Source: Trifolium pratense
Taxonomy: Eukaryota > Streptophyta > Magnoliopsida > Fabales > Fabaceae
Length of the DNA stretch: 64,000 bases
NCBI RefSeq assembly: GCF_020283565.1
Contig: NC_060064.1
Location: forward strand, 14,156,337-14,220,336
Direction: 5' to 3'
Positions 21,565-33,366 of the stretch are shown in pieces. The position numbers were made by a program, and so were the translations under genes. Position 1 is the first letter of the stretch, and the number at the start of each line of letters is the position of its first letter. The notes below the pieces were generated by a model. That model searched no databases and was not told the origin of the DNA. It saw nothing but the letters and a program-made list of their open reading frames with translations.

Positions 21565-21968
21565 AATATTCAACTTCAACAACATTTTAACATTTCGCGC
21601 CACCCACAGAAAATTTTAATTTTTTTTTGTCGTCTGCTACTTAAGTAGCGGGTGAAAGTTTGAACCGTCATTTGTGGTCGAAATCTACTCAAAACCAACT
21701 ACAAACAAGATGTTAAATTCCCTACTTAAATAGCGTACTTGTCTTATGCTGAAATTTTTCTTAAGTCATTGAAATTGTTTTAATGTTGTTTGATATTTCT
21801 TAACAACATACCTGGCTATCGATGGTCCGCTAGTTAAGTAGCGATACTCAGTTCACCAGACAAGTAGCGGGTGTTACTTAAATAGTGGAAGGGTGAAATT
21901 AAAAACAAGAAAGACGAGCGAAAAGCATAGGGGGCGCCACAAGAAATTTTCTAAAAGATATGCTTCTT
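21565..21968. repeat. Spacer repeat shared with 36663-37050
   Basis: Starts TCAACTTCAACAACATTTTAA and contains CTACTTAAGTAGCGGG, CGCTAGTTAAGTAGCG and ACAAGTAGCGGGTG. The same sequence, in the same order, occupies 36663-37050 between copies B and C. It belongs to the duplicated spacer that separates the NPF genes and may itself be an older Mutator-type element. Non-coding. Confidence 0.75.
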
Positions 21969-22004
21969 CCTGGATTAGAGATTTTCTTTTCCCACCCTAC
22001 CGGT

Positions 22005-22900
22005 TAGAGCTGTCAAAGGGGCCGGCCCGGTCCGGTCTGGCCCGACCTTGAGGGGCCCGGTCAAATAAAGGGGCCGGCCCAACCCGACCCGTTAACTTCA
22101 TGGCCCGGCCCGCTTAGCCCGGCCCGATAAGCAAAAGCCTACATGGCCCGATGGCCCGGCCCACTAATTTTCATAATTTTTTTTTTGAAAAAAAAAAACA
22201 TATTCTACTAAATTTATGTTATATTTCTCAACTAAATCTTCAAGAAGGTAATTCGTATCCCTATATTTTCTCACATAATCTCCCAAACAACAATATCTTC
22301 CTCTTTATCCTCATCAAACAAACAAACAAATCTCTAACAGATAATCTCATTCTAATCCAATAAGTTTTTTGTCATATTATTATTATTACTACAAAAAAAA
22401 ATTCCAAGTTTTATATCTTTCATTCGTCCATTGTAATTTAAGTAAAAAAACACAAAAATATAGAAAAAAAATTTAAAATAAATACAATAAAAAGGTGACA
22501 GGCTTAAAATAACCATATTCCAAGTTTTATATCCTTCGTTGTAATTGCGCAAAAAAAAAATATAAAATGATGATATGCTTAAAAATAGGAATAAAACAGA
22601 TTATAGATAGGAACAAAACACAAATAATAACAATAAAACAACAAAAATAAAAAAAAATTATATATGAATTTATGCATAAAAATAGGACCAAAATATAACA
22701 ATAAAAAGATTATAAAATTTTTTAAAATAATTTTTTAAATTCTTTAAGGGGCCGGCCCAAAAGTCTGTGGGCCGGCCCATGACGGCCCATGAAAAAGTCT
22801 GACTCGATAAGGCCCGGCCCCCTTTTTATGAAGCCCGCCCCGTGTAAAAGGATAGGGCTAATGGGCCGGCCCGATAGCCCGGCCCTTTTTGACAGCTCTA
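22005..22900. mobile_element. Non-autonomous hAT element
   Basis: Terminal inverted repeats TAGAGCTGTCAAA and TTTGACAGCTCTA with subterminal GGCCGGCCCG repeats, flanked by a perfect 8-base duplication CTACCGGT (21997-22004 and 22901-22908). Both end sequence and duplication length are typical of plant hAT transposons. The interior is AT-rich and has no transposase. It sits inside the left terminal repeat region of the MULE, so it inserted later. Confidence 0.93.
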
Positions 22901-23400
22901 CTACCGGTTACTCGTGCGCCCTACGCATTTCCCATTTTACCCCTACTTAGGTAGCAGACGTTGTAAAATGAGTAATTTTTGAGAAATTTCACCCCTAATG
23001 TCCGTTAATTAAGTAGCGGATGCATGGTGCGCAAGGCTTGCAACAATTGAACATTTTGTTTAGTGTATTTTCATATTTCGTATATATTTTTCACACCTCA
23101 AATTGTCATATACGTTATATATTTTTTTTGTTTAGTGTTTAGTGTTTGTCATTTCGTGTACAAATGACTACATAGTTCATATGATGATGTCCCCTAATAA
23201 CATAAAATTGTCAGGACAAAATAATTGTAAAAACATAGCATATCCATATAATAATTGTAAAAACATAGCATATCCATATTAACCAATGACTAGTCGAATT
23301 AATACATATCCATATGCAAATTTGCTAAACAAAATTAAGTACATAACCATATGCAAAAAGACATCAAAATGACTAAAATAAAATACATAAACATAATAAA

Positions 23401-23988
23401 TTAAAGCTCGATAGGATCAAACTTAGAACCAAATTTGATATTCATTTTGTTGTCGCCTCTTTCCTCTTTCATGAGTTCATCAAACTTGGTTTGTCGATCC
23501 AAAAAATTTGACTCCCATGCAACAACTTCTGCAAAACAATGATTCTTCCACTGACCACACGTCGGAGGTATCAGACATCCATCTTTCAACTTGACATAAA
23601 CATAATGACCGGGAATGTAACCAAGGCAAAGTATCTATGAAGAAGGGTCTGCTGGTGGGCTGCCACGCAATGGAAAAATGTCTCAGATGCTCCGTGTTTT
23701 GTCAGCTTTACAACGACTCTATCTAAATAGATGCTACAATGTGTCCCATATCCGGAAAATTCAACCATTTTTCCATTAGTGCAACACCGTGCCTAGACTT
23801 TCTCTTTGGTGGTAACAGTGCTTCTCTGATATAAGCCAAACACTCCTCACCCCCGTATAATTTCAAATAATCATCCATATGCAACCTCAACTCATTAATC
23901 ATGTCCACTTTAATAGCTTCAAAATCATTTTTATTATTTCTACTGTCTAAAGCAATCACACGGTATCCACAATTACTGTCACCCTTGA
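23401..23988 (-). pseudogene. OTU-like cysteine protease domain carried by MULE
   Basis: On the - strand the first recognisable motif is GDSNCGYRVIALDS (23946-23985), which fits the OTU catalytic Asp-x2-Cys loop. Then follow KVDMINELRLHMDDYLKLYG, ALMEKWLNFPDMGHIVAS and RVVVKLTKHGASETFF, RYFALVTFP and a GHYVYVK histidine motif readable only in another frame. The C-terminal piece is KDGCLIPPTCGQW with a charged tail. OTU domains occur in a set of plant MULE proteins. At least two or three frameshifts (around 23725, 23670 and 23590) break it. I see no transposase domain upstream. Confidence 0.7.
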
Positions 23989-24547
23989 CATCAGTAGTAT
24001 CTTCAATATAAGAGTCTAAATTTCGGCATGCATGTGGTTAATTTGAGAGGTAGATGGAGTCAAATTACCCTGACGGGTTTTGTAGACACCGTGTCAAGTG
24101 TCAACATCCTTCTTCCTCCTTTTAGCCCCTTTTGATTCCAAACAAATCAACATATCAATCAGTAGCAAAACAACACCGAATTAAGCTTAATTTGACGATT
24201 GACAATATGGCACACATTAATCCGTCACTTAAGTCACGGATTTGAACAGTTTTATGAAGAAGAAAAAATGTCAAAAATCAAAAAAATATTCGAACAAATG
24301 AACTAACCTGTCATTGGATGATGATTGAAGTTGTTGTGGAGTTGATTCCGAGTAGAATGGCGAAAAAATGGTTGAATTTGGAATTGTTTTTGAGTTTTGG
24401 GACGATTTTGTAGACTTTTTTCTTGTTTCGAAACTAATAGAATGAAGGGGAAGAAGGTGGTGGGCTCGTTATATACGTCAGACAGTCCGCGACTTAGGTA
24501 ACTGACACTCTACACAGTACCGCCGCGACCTAAGTAGTGAATGGTCA

Positions 24548-25085
24548 GTGGTCAGAACTTTTGTGGTCTTTGGTGAATCGGTGATAGTCAATGGTCGAGG
24601 ACGGTGGTGGCAATTGATTGGCAGTCAATGTGGCTGTTACTTTGACCGGCCAATGGAATTTAGGCTGAAATCCTATAAATTGAAGCATTTCCTTTTCACT
24701 TTATCACATTCTCATTTCTTTTTCCTTCAACCATTTCTTCTCTTAAATTTTGTTTGTCTAGTTGTAGTTTTGTTGTTTTTAGGCGTGAACGGCCTTAATG
24801 TTCGTCGCCGATTAATCATAATGATCTTACGCATGCATACATGTTCTTTGATGGCGGTGATTGAGATCATTATGTTAATCGACGAGAGACTTTTTGAGAC
24901 CTCTTAGGATCTTTGATTAATCGGAAGGGATCCCTTCAACCCTTTTATTCTCTTTCATTTGTACTTCAAAATGGGGAGAAGGAAGACGATGAAAAATATG
25001 GAGGAGGATGAAAATAAGAAGGAGGAGGAGGATGAAAATATGGAGGAAGATGAGGGAGATACGATAGAGTTGGCCACAGATTATT
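24548..25085 (+). other. Unassigned sequence inside MULE
   Basis: An open frame at 24548-24907 on the + strand and, after stops, an acidic run rich in ME, EE and ED (24972-25080). Neither resembles a family that I know. It could be captured host sequence or chance. The codon pattern is not convincing. Confidence 0.3.
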
Positions 25086-25468
25086 AATTATGATTAATCG
25101 ATTTTTTTTTTTTTTTTTTTGTATTTCTTACAAATGCAATATTATAATATGAATGTATGTAATAAATTCTATTGTAATAATATTATAATTTGCATTTCTT
25201 CTTCTGCTATATACATTGTTCTGTGTTCTTGTTAATTTTATTGCCAAACACAAGTCCGCTACTTAAGCTACGGACGTAAAAACGTCAAAGGGTGTTTGGT
25301 AGGGCATGCGCCATCAACTTGTAACAAAACTGAAATTTTTAACACATCCGTTACTTATATGTGCCAGAAATTATTCTGTTTCTTAAGTCGCGGGCAGGAG
25401 TATATTGGTAATTTCGTATGGCGCACCCCAGAATTAGTAGGGTGGTAAAAGCAAAACTCCCAGGATTA

Positions 25469-26174
25469 TTACTTTAGATTGGTTTTCTGAATTGGGCCAA
25501 TTAAATGGGCTACTTCAACAACCTAATCAATTGAAATGTCATCACGAAACAGGGTATTATATTAAGCACCTCCCTCTTTTTACTATCATCCCTTTATCAT
25601 TTGAAAATAAAATGAAATATAATCTTACCATTAGTAATTTTATTTCAAACTAAATATATTAATTTTCGGTACTTTTAAAATATTTTAAAGATTATTTGTT
25701 TATGATCATTATATCTAATAAAAAAACATTTTAAATTTCTTACAAACTATTAAAAATATGTCATTTTTTATGAGTTTATTGAAATGTACTATATAATCTA
25801 AGATCTCTTCGGTGAAGAATCTACAAACAACTCTGTAAATACTCTTTGTAATTTTGGAGTCTGCTCTAATTCTAGTAAGCCTCCTTAACTCACCTTATGA
25901 ATTTAATAAATTTTACTGCTTTAAATTTTTAGGAGTTGTTCAATCTTAATGGAGACTTTTTTTTTTTATGGAATTGGAGACAACTTTTGTAATTAGAATT
26001 ACCTTACTTTAAAATAAGAGAAAGTTTTTTTGGTAACTTAAATATATAAACAAAGTGCTATGTACTATCAAATGATGATATAACTTATAAGTACATGAGA
26101 AAAAATAAAATAAAAAAACACACTATCACCATTTCTTAAACACATAACTTAGCATATAATAATTTCATTCACCT
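25469..26174. other. Spacer between NPF copies A and B
   Basis: Non-coding. Base-for-base similar to 37040-37100, 37544-37808 and 39187-39660 in the B-C spacer, which shows that the duplicated unit included the 3' flank of the genes. Confidence 0.75.
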
Positions 26175-29100
26175 TTAGTACCCTTTCTTATCTTCCTCAT
26201 TACCATCTTTTAACTTCTCAACTAATGATATATTTGCACTTGCTTGTTCCAAATCTTCTTCCATCTTCTTTTCACAAATTTCTCCAACAGGCTTATAAGT
26301 ATAAAACCAAGCACATATTACATAATAAATAAAATTAATAACTTGAATACCACTAATAAGAAAATAATAATAATCCAATCTACCCCTATTAAGGTTTCTA
26401 TCAGGAAGCCAATTATTCTCTTTACCAGTATACTTATGGACTAATGATACCAATAGTGTTCCCATATAATTACCAATAGCTGTAGTTATGCAGTATAACG
26501 CGGTAGCGCTACTTCTCATACTTTCCGGCGATTGATCAAAGAGAAATTCTAAATGTCCAACTGACATGAAAACTTCAGCTACTCCATGTAGACAATACTG
26601 AGGTACTAACCAAAAAACACTTATAGGGATTATTGCTTTTGGATTATCCAATAAGTTATAATCTGCAGCTACTGATTTTCTTTTAATTTCTACCAATGCT
26701 GAAACTATAGTAGCTATAATGTTAATCACAAATCCTACTCCCATTCTTTGTAAACATGTGATTCCAGCTGGATTCTTTGTGAATCTACGAGCGAATGGAA
26801 CGAAATATCGTTCGTATAGCATAACTCCTGTCATCATTGTTAGGACACTGAAAATTGACATATTGGCTGGTGATATTTGGAACGAATGAGAGAGGTGACG
26901 ATCCATTGATAGAGCTTGTTGTATGACAAAACTACCTAAATGTGATGAGGATGTTATGAGTAAAATTCCTGAAGCCCAAATTGGAAGCATTCTAATGATG
27001 GATTTTAGTTCCTCAACTCTATGGACAGTGACTAGATTCCATAGATTTGGTGGTGTATTTGGATCTTTGACATCTTCTTCTGTCACAATTGCAGCCTTGT
27101 CTAACCATCTGCAGATATACCATAGAGCAATTAGGGAAATATAAACTTTATATGTTCAAATTGACACCATATTGTGAAGGCGATTTTGCAAATATTGTGT
27201 AATAGTCCCTCCGGTCATTTTTATAAGAAACAATTGATTTATTAGGTTCATTGAATAATTCATGTATCTAGTATCAGGTCTAGATACATCAATTATGCAA
27301 TGAACCTAAAAAATCAATTGTTTCATATAAAAAGACCGATGTAGGACTTTATTTTGTCAATTAAAAACCTATGCAAGAATTGTTAAATAGTTCATTAGAT
27401 AGTTAAGCCTATTCATTTAAATAAAACAAGAAATCGAAGTAACCAACTCAAACCCTATATTCTAATTCTTTGTAGAACTTTTTTGAAAAGATTCACTGGC
27501 CTCATGCAGTTATCACTTTGGAACCATTGGATTAAGATCAGACGACTCAATTCTCATGTTCGCTTCGGTACGTACTCTTAATTTTACTAGTTAAAAATCG
27601 AAGTCATCTGAACTCGGTCCAATGACCCTAAGCTATTATCGACCTGAATGCATGGAATATTTGATCGTAGTAACAATTATTTGACTTACGTATATTGATT
27701 TGAGTGTAAAAGATTTCCTTCTAAAGCAATAGGAGCATCAAGTTCCCTATTTTGGTATAGAAACTTAGGATCATCAGGTAATCTCTCATTCCTTTTCTTT
27801 GTAGCAGCGACAATCACTTGAGCCAAACGAACCAAAGGGCTTCCTTCTGGTTTCACAGTCTTATACAATGGTGAACCCAACATAAATGAAATTATTGATA
27901 TCAACATAGCAATGGTGGGAATGCCAAGACCCCATCCCCAACCAACATTGTCTTGAACATAAACTACAATGGTCAAAGCACTTAGAGAAGCAAAACCCAT
28001 GATGAAAAAGTACCAATTGAAGAGGTTCCATTTCCTAGAAGCTACACCATCTTTTGTCATGTCAAATTGATCTGCTGAAAATGGAACAACACAAGGTCTA
28101 ATGCCACCTGATCCAAGAGATGTTAGGAGGAGAGATAGATAGAGTGCTGATAATTGTGAAGATGTGGCTTCTTGGCAGTTCACTCTTGTTGGACATGGTG
28201 GAGGACGAAAATATGGTAGTAAAGTTGATATAGTAATACTAATCAATCCCTGTTTCAAGCAAAATAAAATTGTAACTTTATAAACAAGGTATATATGCAA
28301 TGCTAAAATGAAAATTCTAAGCTTTCAAATGATTTATTTGGATTAAAAGATTATCTTACTAAGGCAAATGATATACAAGCATGGTTTTAAATTGCGGCCA
28401 CAATATTGCTGATGCAGTAGCTTTTAGAACCACATCGCACTACAATTGCAATGTGATCTTTAATTGCATGTATGACTGCAACCATTGGCAGAGCCAGAAA
28501 ATTTATAAAGTTTGGGCAAAATTTCTGTTTTGAACAAAAAAAATCTTAATTTTGCTCTAAACTAATCCCTAAAATACCAATTTTTTTTTTTTTACCAGAG
28601 CCTAAGCAAATGCCCGGACTGGCCGGGTGGTGGATCCGCCATTGGCCTCAACGTAATCGCATTAGACGATTTCAAATATGTTCGTTAAAATCTTCTCACA
28701 AAAAATTAAGATTTCATAACCCCAAATTTAAGAATACTTCAAATCAATTGAAAAATCTCAACTTTTAGCAGCTCCCAACTTTGTATTTAAACACCTCTCA
28801 ATCAATATTTAGTTTACGGCGTAAATGGAGACTCTACTATACAACGGGTAACCAGTATAGTAGTATAGTGGTATCACTTAATATTGGGCCTGTTTGTTTT
28901 GCCTTTTTTTTAAAAATGGATTTTATATTGTTACATAATTTTTGTGCAAAAGTAATTGATGTTTTCTCTCCCCACCCCCGTGATTCTTTTATACCCCCCA
29001 ATATTTCGATTTTGCCCTCGCAAAAAACTTTGGTTCGCAGAAACCGAATTTTTTCTAGTACAAATTCAAAGTAAATTTCGGTTTTCAAGGCAAAAAAAAC

Positions 29101-31475
29101 TTCGGTTTCTATAAACCGAAGTTTTTTGCAAGGGTAAAATTGGAAATTCAGGGGGTATAAAAGAATCACGGGGGGTGGGGAGAGAAAACATCAAAGTAAT
29201 TTACAAAGAAACTTTTTATAAAAGCTTTAAATGAAAATTTGGTTTGAATAATTATTCTTAAAATGTTATTTTAGATATTTCATTATTTTATTGAAACTTT
29301 TTTTGGATATCAAAATTTCAAAAAATCACTTAATTTTGAAATACAACTTTTTGTAAAAATTGTGATTTTGACCATGTTTTGATCTTCAATAATGTATGTT
29401 TATGTTATAGGATGTTAAAATTAATGTTTCAATTTTAAAAAAAAAAATGAATATAAAAAAACTTGTAATATTTTAAAAAATATTTTTATAAAATTTATTC
29501 TAAAAAATACAAAGAAAAAATCTATTTTTTTAAAGTTAAAACAAACTTGTAATAGTTTGTGAAAATTAAAAATTATTCCATGTTACCACAATTTAAGACC
29601 ACGTATGGGTAATAGTAGTAATTGACATTCTTAAATTGATTGAACCATGTTATGTTTAAAATGGTTAATTCTTGATCTTGAGGTTCACAACTAAAGACAA
29701 ATTTATATTATGAAAAGGGAGGGTAAGAAACCAGTTCATAGATGAAACATCCAACAGTAATGGTCCAAAACCGTCCAGCAAAAGAGTCTGCACATAAAGC
29801 ACCAATAAGAGGAGTGAAGCTAGATGTTCCACCAAAAATTGTGAGTGTGTTTGAAGCTGCTACCAATGGCATATTCAACTCTTGTGTTAAGTAACTTATC
29901 AAATTACTCTGAAAACTAACACTTGCAAATCTATCACACACTTCATTTGCTGCATATACAATATTGTCAATCACATGTTAAATTATTTGCCATTGATTGG
30001 TAACATAAAATATTTTACAATATTTATTTACTAGAATTAATATGATCAATAAACAAATATATGATAAATGATAAATAAATTTAATGGCTATAGATAATAG
30101 GCCTCTTATGTTATTTTCAAATTTACCCTTTATTTCAAATTTTAAATTTATACTAATAAATACCACAATACCCTTAACATTTTTTTTAACTCTTCTTAAC
30201 TTCTACAATTTTTTTTTTTAAAAAAATTATTCTATTTCTATAACTTCTATCTAATTAATAAAAAAAATCAAAAAAACTAAAAAAAAAATTATTAAAAAAT
30301 AAACTATACCAAAAATAACTTTGTTACAACAACGTGCCCGTCTGGCAACTAGTTATAATAAAAGTAATTAATTTTAAGATTTAATCTAAATGTTTGATTC
30401 ATAATAACTACATAAGTAAAAGTCATAAACTCTCCACAATCCTACATATGAAAGAAAGTAGAATTACAACATATTTTACATATTTGAGATTAACACAAAA
30501 ACAATCAAACATATTTTTTTGGTATTTTGGGCTATGAAGCACGAACACCTCTATGATTAGGCGTGTCGCGGTGGCCGACACATGTCCATGTCCGACACTC
30601 GTGTCGGATAGCACAGATCGGTGTCGGGAAAAAACTTAATGTTTCCTTTACGTTGACACTTCTTTGATCATTGTCCGACACCTGTAAGACATTCGCACGA
30701 CACGTGTCGGACAAGTGTCCCAAAAATAATGTTTTTTCTTTGCTTATACTCGTTTTATGCACATATCAGACATATCTACAAGAGTTAAAGACGTGTCAAA
30801 AATAATAATATTGTTCAATGAGGGATTGAAGACGTTACATTTAGATTACAATATTTTTAGTTTTTTCGACAGTAGATGGATAAATAAATGTAAAATACTA
30901 TCATATTTTGTTTTAAAACTTTTTTTAAGAAATAATCTGCTCAACTTAAATTTACATGTATATTACTTCCGGATCATGAATAATAAATAAAATGAAAACA
31001 AGATAAAATCGCATCTTTTATAAATATATAGCGGTGTCGGTGTCCTATATTTTTTACATTAGTGGTGTAGTTGTGTTCGTGTCGTATCGCGGTATCTGTG
31101 TCGGAGTCCGTGCTTCATAGATTTTGGGTTATATTTAAGCATTAGTAAAAAATTAAAATCAAAGAAAAACAATAATAATACATTTCTTACTATTTTTATC
31201 ATATATAAAAAGGAAACAAAGTTGATATTTTTGATAAAGGAAACAAAGTTGATATTTTTAGTATTTTTGATAAAGAAAACAAAAAATAAATATTTTTTAA
31301 ATTTTTTAGATATTTTTAATAATGTATATAAACAAATAAAAGAAAATGAAGTAAAAAGACAAATGGGTAAAAAATAAAGGGGGAAACTCGGAGTTGAACC
31401 CAAGCCCTCTACTTGTTCAATCAAAAGTTAGAATACTGGGCCGACATGCACCTAGTCATATAAACATAGCGTAAT

Positions 31476-31544
<69 letters not shown>

Positions 31545-32395
31545 TTACTTTTTTTTACACTGTTCATCAACTTTAACCTCGTGCTCACAAAAACCTCAAA
31601 AATCATTTTTTTCATTCTTGCACCAAATTGGATATGTAAATATACCATTTTTCTCAGAATTTGATGAGGATTATGAATATACACTTAAATTTTATTAATT
31701 CTTACACAAACATTCGAATTTTCATATTAAAGTAAGAACCTTAAAAAAAAACATATATGCCGAGCCCGGGCATGTGCCCAGGCAAGCCAGGCGGCAAAAT
31801 CGCCCCTGCCCTTAAATAACTCTTTGTAAATTTTTGTTAGAATCACTTCTCTATATTAATTCTTTTATTTATTTATTTATTTATAAAAAATAGTTATGTA
31901 TTTTTTTAATTATAAGCTTAAATTTAAAATGTTATTCATAAATATAAATATTATTTAAATTATTAATTTTTAAAAGATGATCTTTATTAATATTATATTT
32001 TAATTTTTCTAAAAATTTCTTATTTACAAAACAAATACAGTAAAAAACCTCAATGTATTTGATTTGTAAATAAGAAATTATTAGAAAAATTAATATATAA
32101 TATTAATAAAGAGCGTCTTTTAAAAATTAATAATTTAAATAATATTTATATTTAAGAATAACATTTTTAATTGAAGCTTATAATTAAAAAAAATACATAA
32201 CTATTTTTTATAAAAAATAAATAAATAAACAAATTAATATAGAGAAGTGATTCTAAAAAAAATAAATACATAACAATTTTGGAGTACAATTTTCATTGAT
32301 CTAGTATATTAGTAATTTATTTTTTATAAGCAAATGTAGTACTTAATTAATTTGGGCTTTACTATTAAATTTACGTTTTTTTATTTTTATTTTGA

Positions 32396-32455
<60 letters not shown>

Positions 32456-32705
32456 AAAAAACTACTTTCTTTTAGTTTTAACATCTTAATTCAAATTATA
32501 TTAAAAAAAAAAGTAAAAATAAAATTCATAAGGACACTGAAGTATGAGCTCATTTATATCAAAGCTATGAACAAAAAACATGAATGAGAAAAAAGATATA
32601 TTCACCAAGAAATGATCATATGAAGAAAATTCAAAAGAGTTATTGCGAAAGCTCACCAAGAATGAAAGGTAATGTTCGAATTCCACCTCGTCTATGGTGG
32701 CTCAT
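26175..32705 (-). CDS. NRT1/PTR family transporter, NPF3.1-like (copy B)
   Basis: Four exons: 32657-32705, 29732-29949, 27690-28249, 26175-27108; 1761 bases, 586 aa with the start at MSHHRRGG. It has the same ordered NPF motifs as copy A (NEVCDRFASVSFQSNL, DSFAGRFW, GSGGIRPCVVPFSADQFD, DKAAIVTEED, LNRGRLDYYYFL) and is nearly identical to copy C over exons 3 and 4. The N-terminal 27 or so codons seen in A and C are absent: upstream of MSHH the alignment ends and an (ATA)n tract takes over (32757-32780). The C-terminus stops at KKGY, four residues short of copy C. Intron 1 is 2.7 kb and full of repeats. Probably functional as a transporter core, but the promoter and N-terminus differ. Confidence 0.88.
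27205..27344. mobile_element. Stowaway-like MITE in NPF-B intron 3
   Basis: GTCCCTCCGGTCATTTTTAT at one end and ATATAAAAAGACCG at the other are complementary, with inner arms GAAACAATTGATTTATTAGG and CCTAAAAAATCAATTGTTTC. This is the CTCCCTCCGTCC type with TA target. The same insertion is present in copy C at 40711-40846 and absent in copy A, so it predates the B/C split only. Confidence 0.75.
28380..28650. mobile_element. Partial MITE, TGGTTTTAAATTGCGG family
   Basis: Starts CATGGTTTTAAATTGCGGCC, a common plant MITE end, followed by GCAATGTGATC and similar CGCAA-rich stretches. The opposite end is lost. A longer relative with both ends is in intron 2 of copy C (41832-42632). Confidence 0.5.
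28958..29192. mobile_element. Mutator-type MITE, foldback
   Basis: A 235-base foldback element with ends GATGTTTTCTCTCCCCACCC and the complementary GGGTGGGGAGAGAAAACATC, flanked by a perfect 9-base duplication AAAGTAATT (28949-28957 and 29193-29201). The centre holds paired AAACCGAA/TTCGGTTT blocks. In intron 2 of NPF copy B; not in A or C at that site. A degraded relative lies near 5740-5830. Confidence 0.9.
30532..31120. mobile_element. CTATGAAGCACG-ended MITE
   Basis: Ends CTATGAAGCACGAACAC and (reversed) CTATGAAGCACGGACTC, flanked by a perfect 8-base duplication ATTTTGGG (30524-30531 and 31121-31128). Internal GTGTCGG/CCGACAC repeats near both ends. Non-coding, 589 bases, in intron 1 of NPF copy B. 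The duplication length suggests hAT, though one more base nearly matches, so a 9-base Mutator-type site is possible. Confidence 0.8.
31479..31540. repeat. (TA)n microsatellite
   Basis: About 31 TA units in intron 1 of NPF copy B. Confidence 0.97.
31835..32265. mobile_element. Long AT-rich foldback element
   Basis: The left half (AGAATCACTTCTCTATATTA, TAGTTATGTATTTTTTTAAT, AATTATTAATTTTTAAAAG, TTTTCTAAAAATTTCTTATT) is repeated as its reverse complement in the right half, arms of about 200 bases with a short centre near 32040. A single-arm relative is present in intron 1 of copy C at 43615-43805. Probable MITE; boundaries approximate. Confidence 0.7.
32397..32450. repeat. (AT)n microsatellite
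   Basis: About 26 AT units in intron 1 of NPF copy B. Confidence 0.95.
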
Positions 32706-32756
32706 CTTCTTCTTGCTCACTAAAAGAAGGGATAATATTTTGAGAGGAAGGAATAT

Positions 32757-32780
32757 AATAATAATAATAATAATAATAAT
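32757..32780. repeat. (ATA)n tract at the lost N-terminus of NPF copy B
   Basis: Eight or so AAT units directly upstream of exon 1. Read on the gene strand it would encode polyisoleucine in the upstream open frame (MYSLQTK...), which I do not believe is translated. Confidence 0.9.
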
Positions 32781-32941
32781 GAAGTGAATATGTTTTCTTG
32801 TCTTTGTCTGTAAAGAGTACATGTATATATATACAATAATAATAATAGGTTAATCAAACATATAAATAATCAAACATAAATATAAATAATTACAAATGAT
32901 TACAAATAAAATTATTCTTAATGACAAAATATTTCATTCTA

Positions 32942-33280
32942 TCACACCCCTCGAAGCCAGAGGTTCTCAAACGCTTAGACTGCTCCGGAAATCATCAAAA
33001 AGAACACGAGGTAAGTCTTTGGTGAAGATGTCAGCAATCTGGTGACGAGAAGGAACATGAAGGACGCATGTCTGGTAACGAGCGACCTTTTCCTAGACAA
33101 AGTGGATGTCCATTTCAATATGTTTAGTACGTTGATGTTGGACTGGATTACAAGAGAGGTAAATGACACTGACATTATCACAATACAAGTGAAAAGTGAA
33201 GCTCCAAGAGAAGGTTGCGCAGCCAACTAGATTCATAAACTACATTAGCAACACCCCTATACTTAGCTTTTGCACCCACG
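32942..33280 (-). pseudogene. Ty1/copia RNase H C-terminal fragment
   Basis: The - strand reads [20 protein letters not shown], a CDNVSVIYL strand, [10 protein letters not shown], a TAG stop, then HVPSRHQIADIFTKDLPR and FRSSLSV with a stop. This is the end of a copia pol. One internal stop, and the reverse transcriptase part is missing upstream. It lies beside the 5' end of NPF copy B. Confidence 0.85.
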
Positions 33281-33366
33281 TATTATTTCTAATAAAAGGC
33301 ATTGCGAATTTTCAATTAGGGTCGGATAAGGCTAGTTTGGGATTTTTAGAAAGAGGGGAGATGGTA

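Larger units (their letters stand above)
21978..25459 (-). mobile_element. Mutator-like element (MULE) with nested hAT
   Basis: The ends are GAGATTTTCTTTTCCCACCC and, reversed from the right end, GAGTTTTGCTTTTACCACCC, with flanking CCTGGATTA (21969-21977) and CCAGGATTA (25460-25468), 8 of 9 matching. The paralogous spacer between copies B and C reads CCTAGATTATTACC at 37036 and has no insertion, so it is a real empty site. Length is 3482 bases, including an 896-base hAT insertion plus its 8-base duplication. It holds an OTU-domain gene remnant on the - strand and palindromic ACTTAAGT motifs near both ends. No intact transposase is visible. Confidence 0.85.

Noticed and set aside
31421..31684. 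Open frame with alternating Ile-Tyr run
   Set aside because: Produced by the (TA)n microsatellite at 31479-31540.
32640..32822. Polyisoleucine N-terminal extension of NPF copy B
   Set aside because: Comes from the (ATA)n tract, has no counterpart in copies A and C, and its ATG lies at the TATA-like sequence itself. I start the protein at MSHHRRGG.
33042..33226. Plus and minus short frames in the copia RNase H remnant
   Set aside because: The correct - strand frame has a stop after HFV. The listed frames are out of register with the copia motifs.
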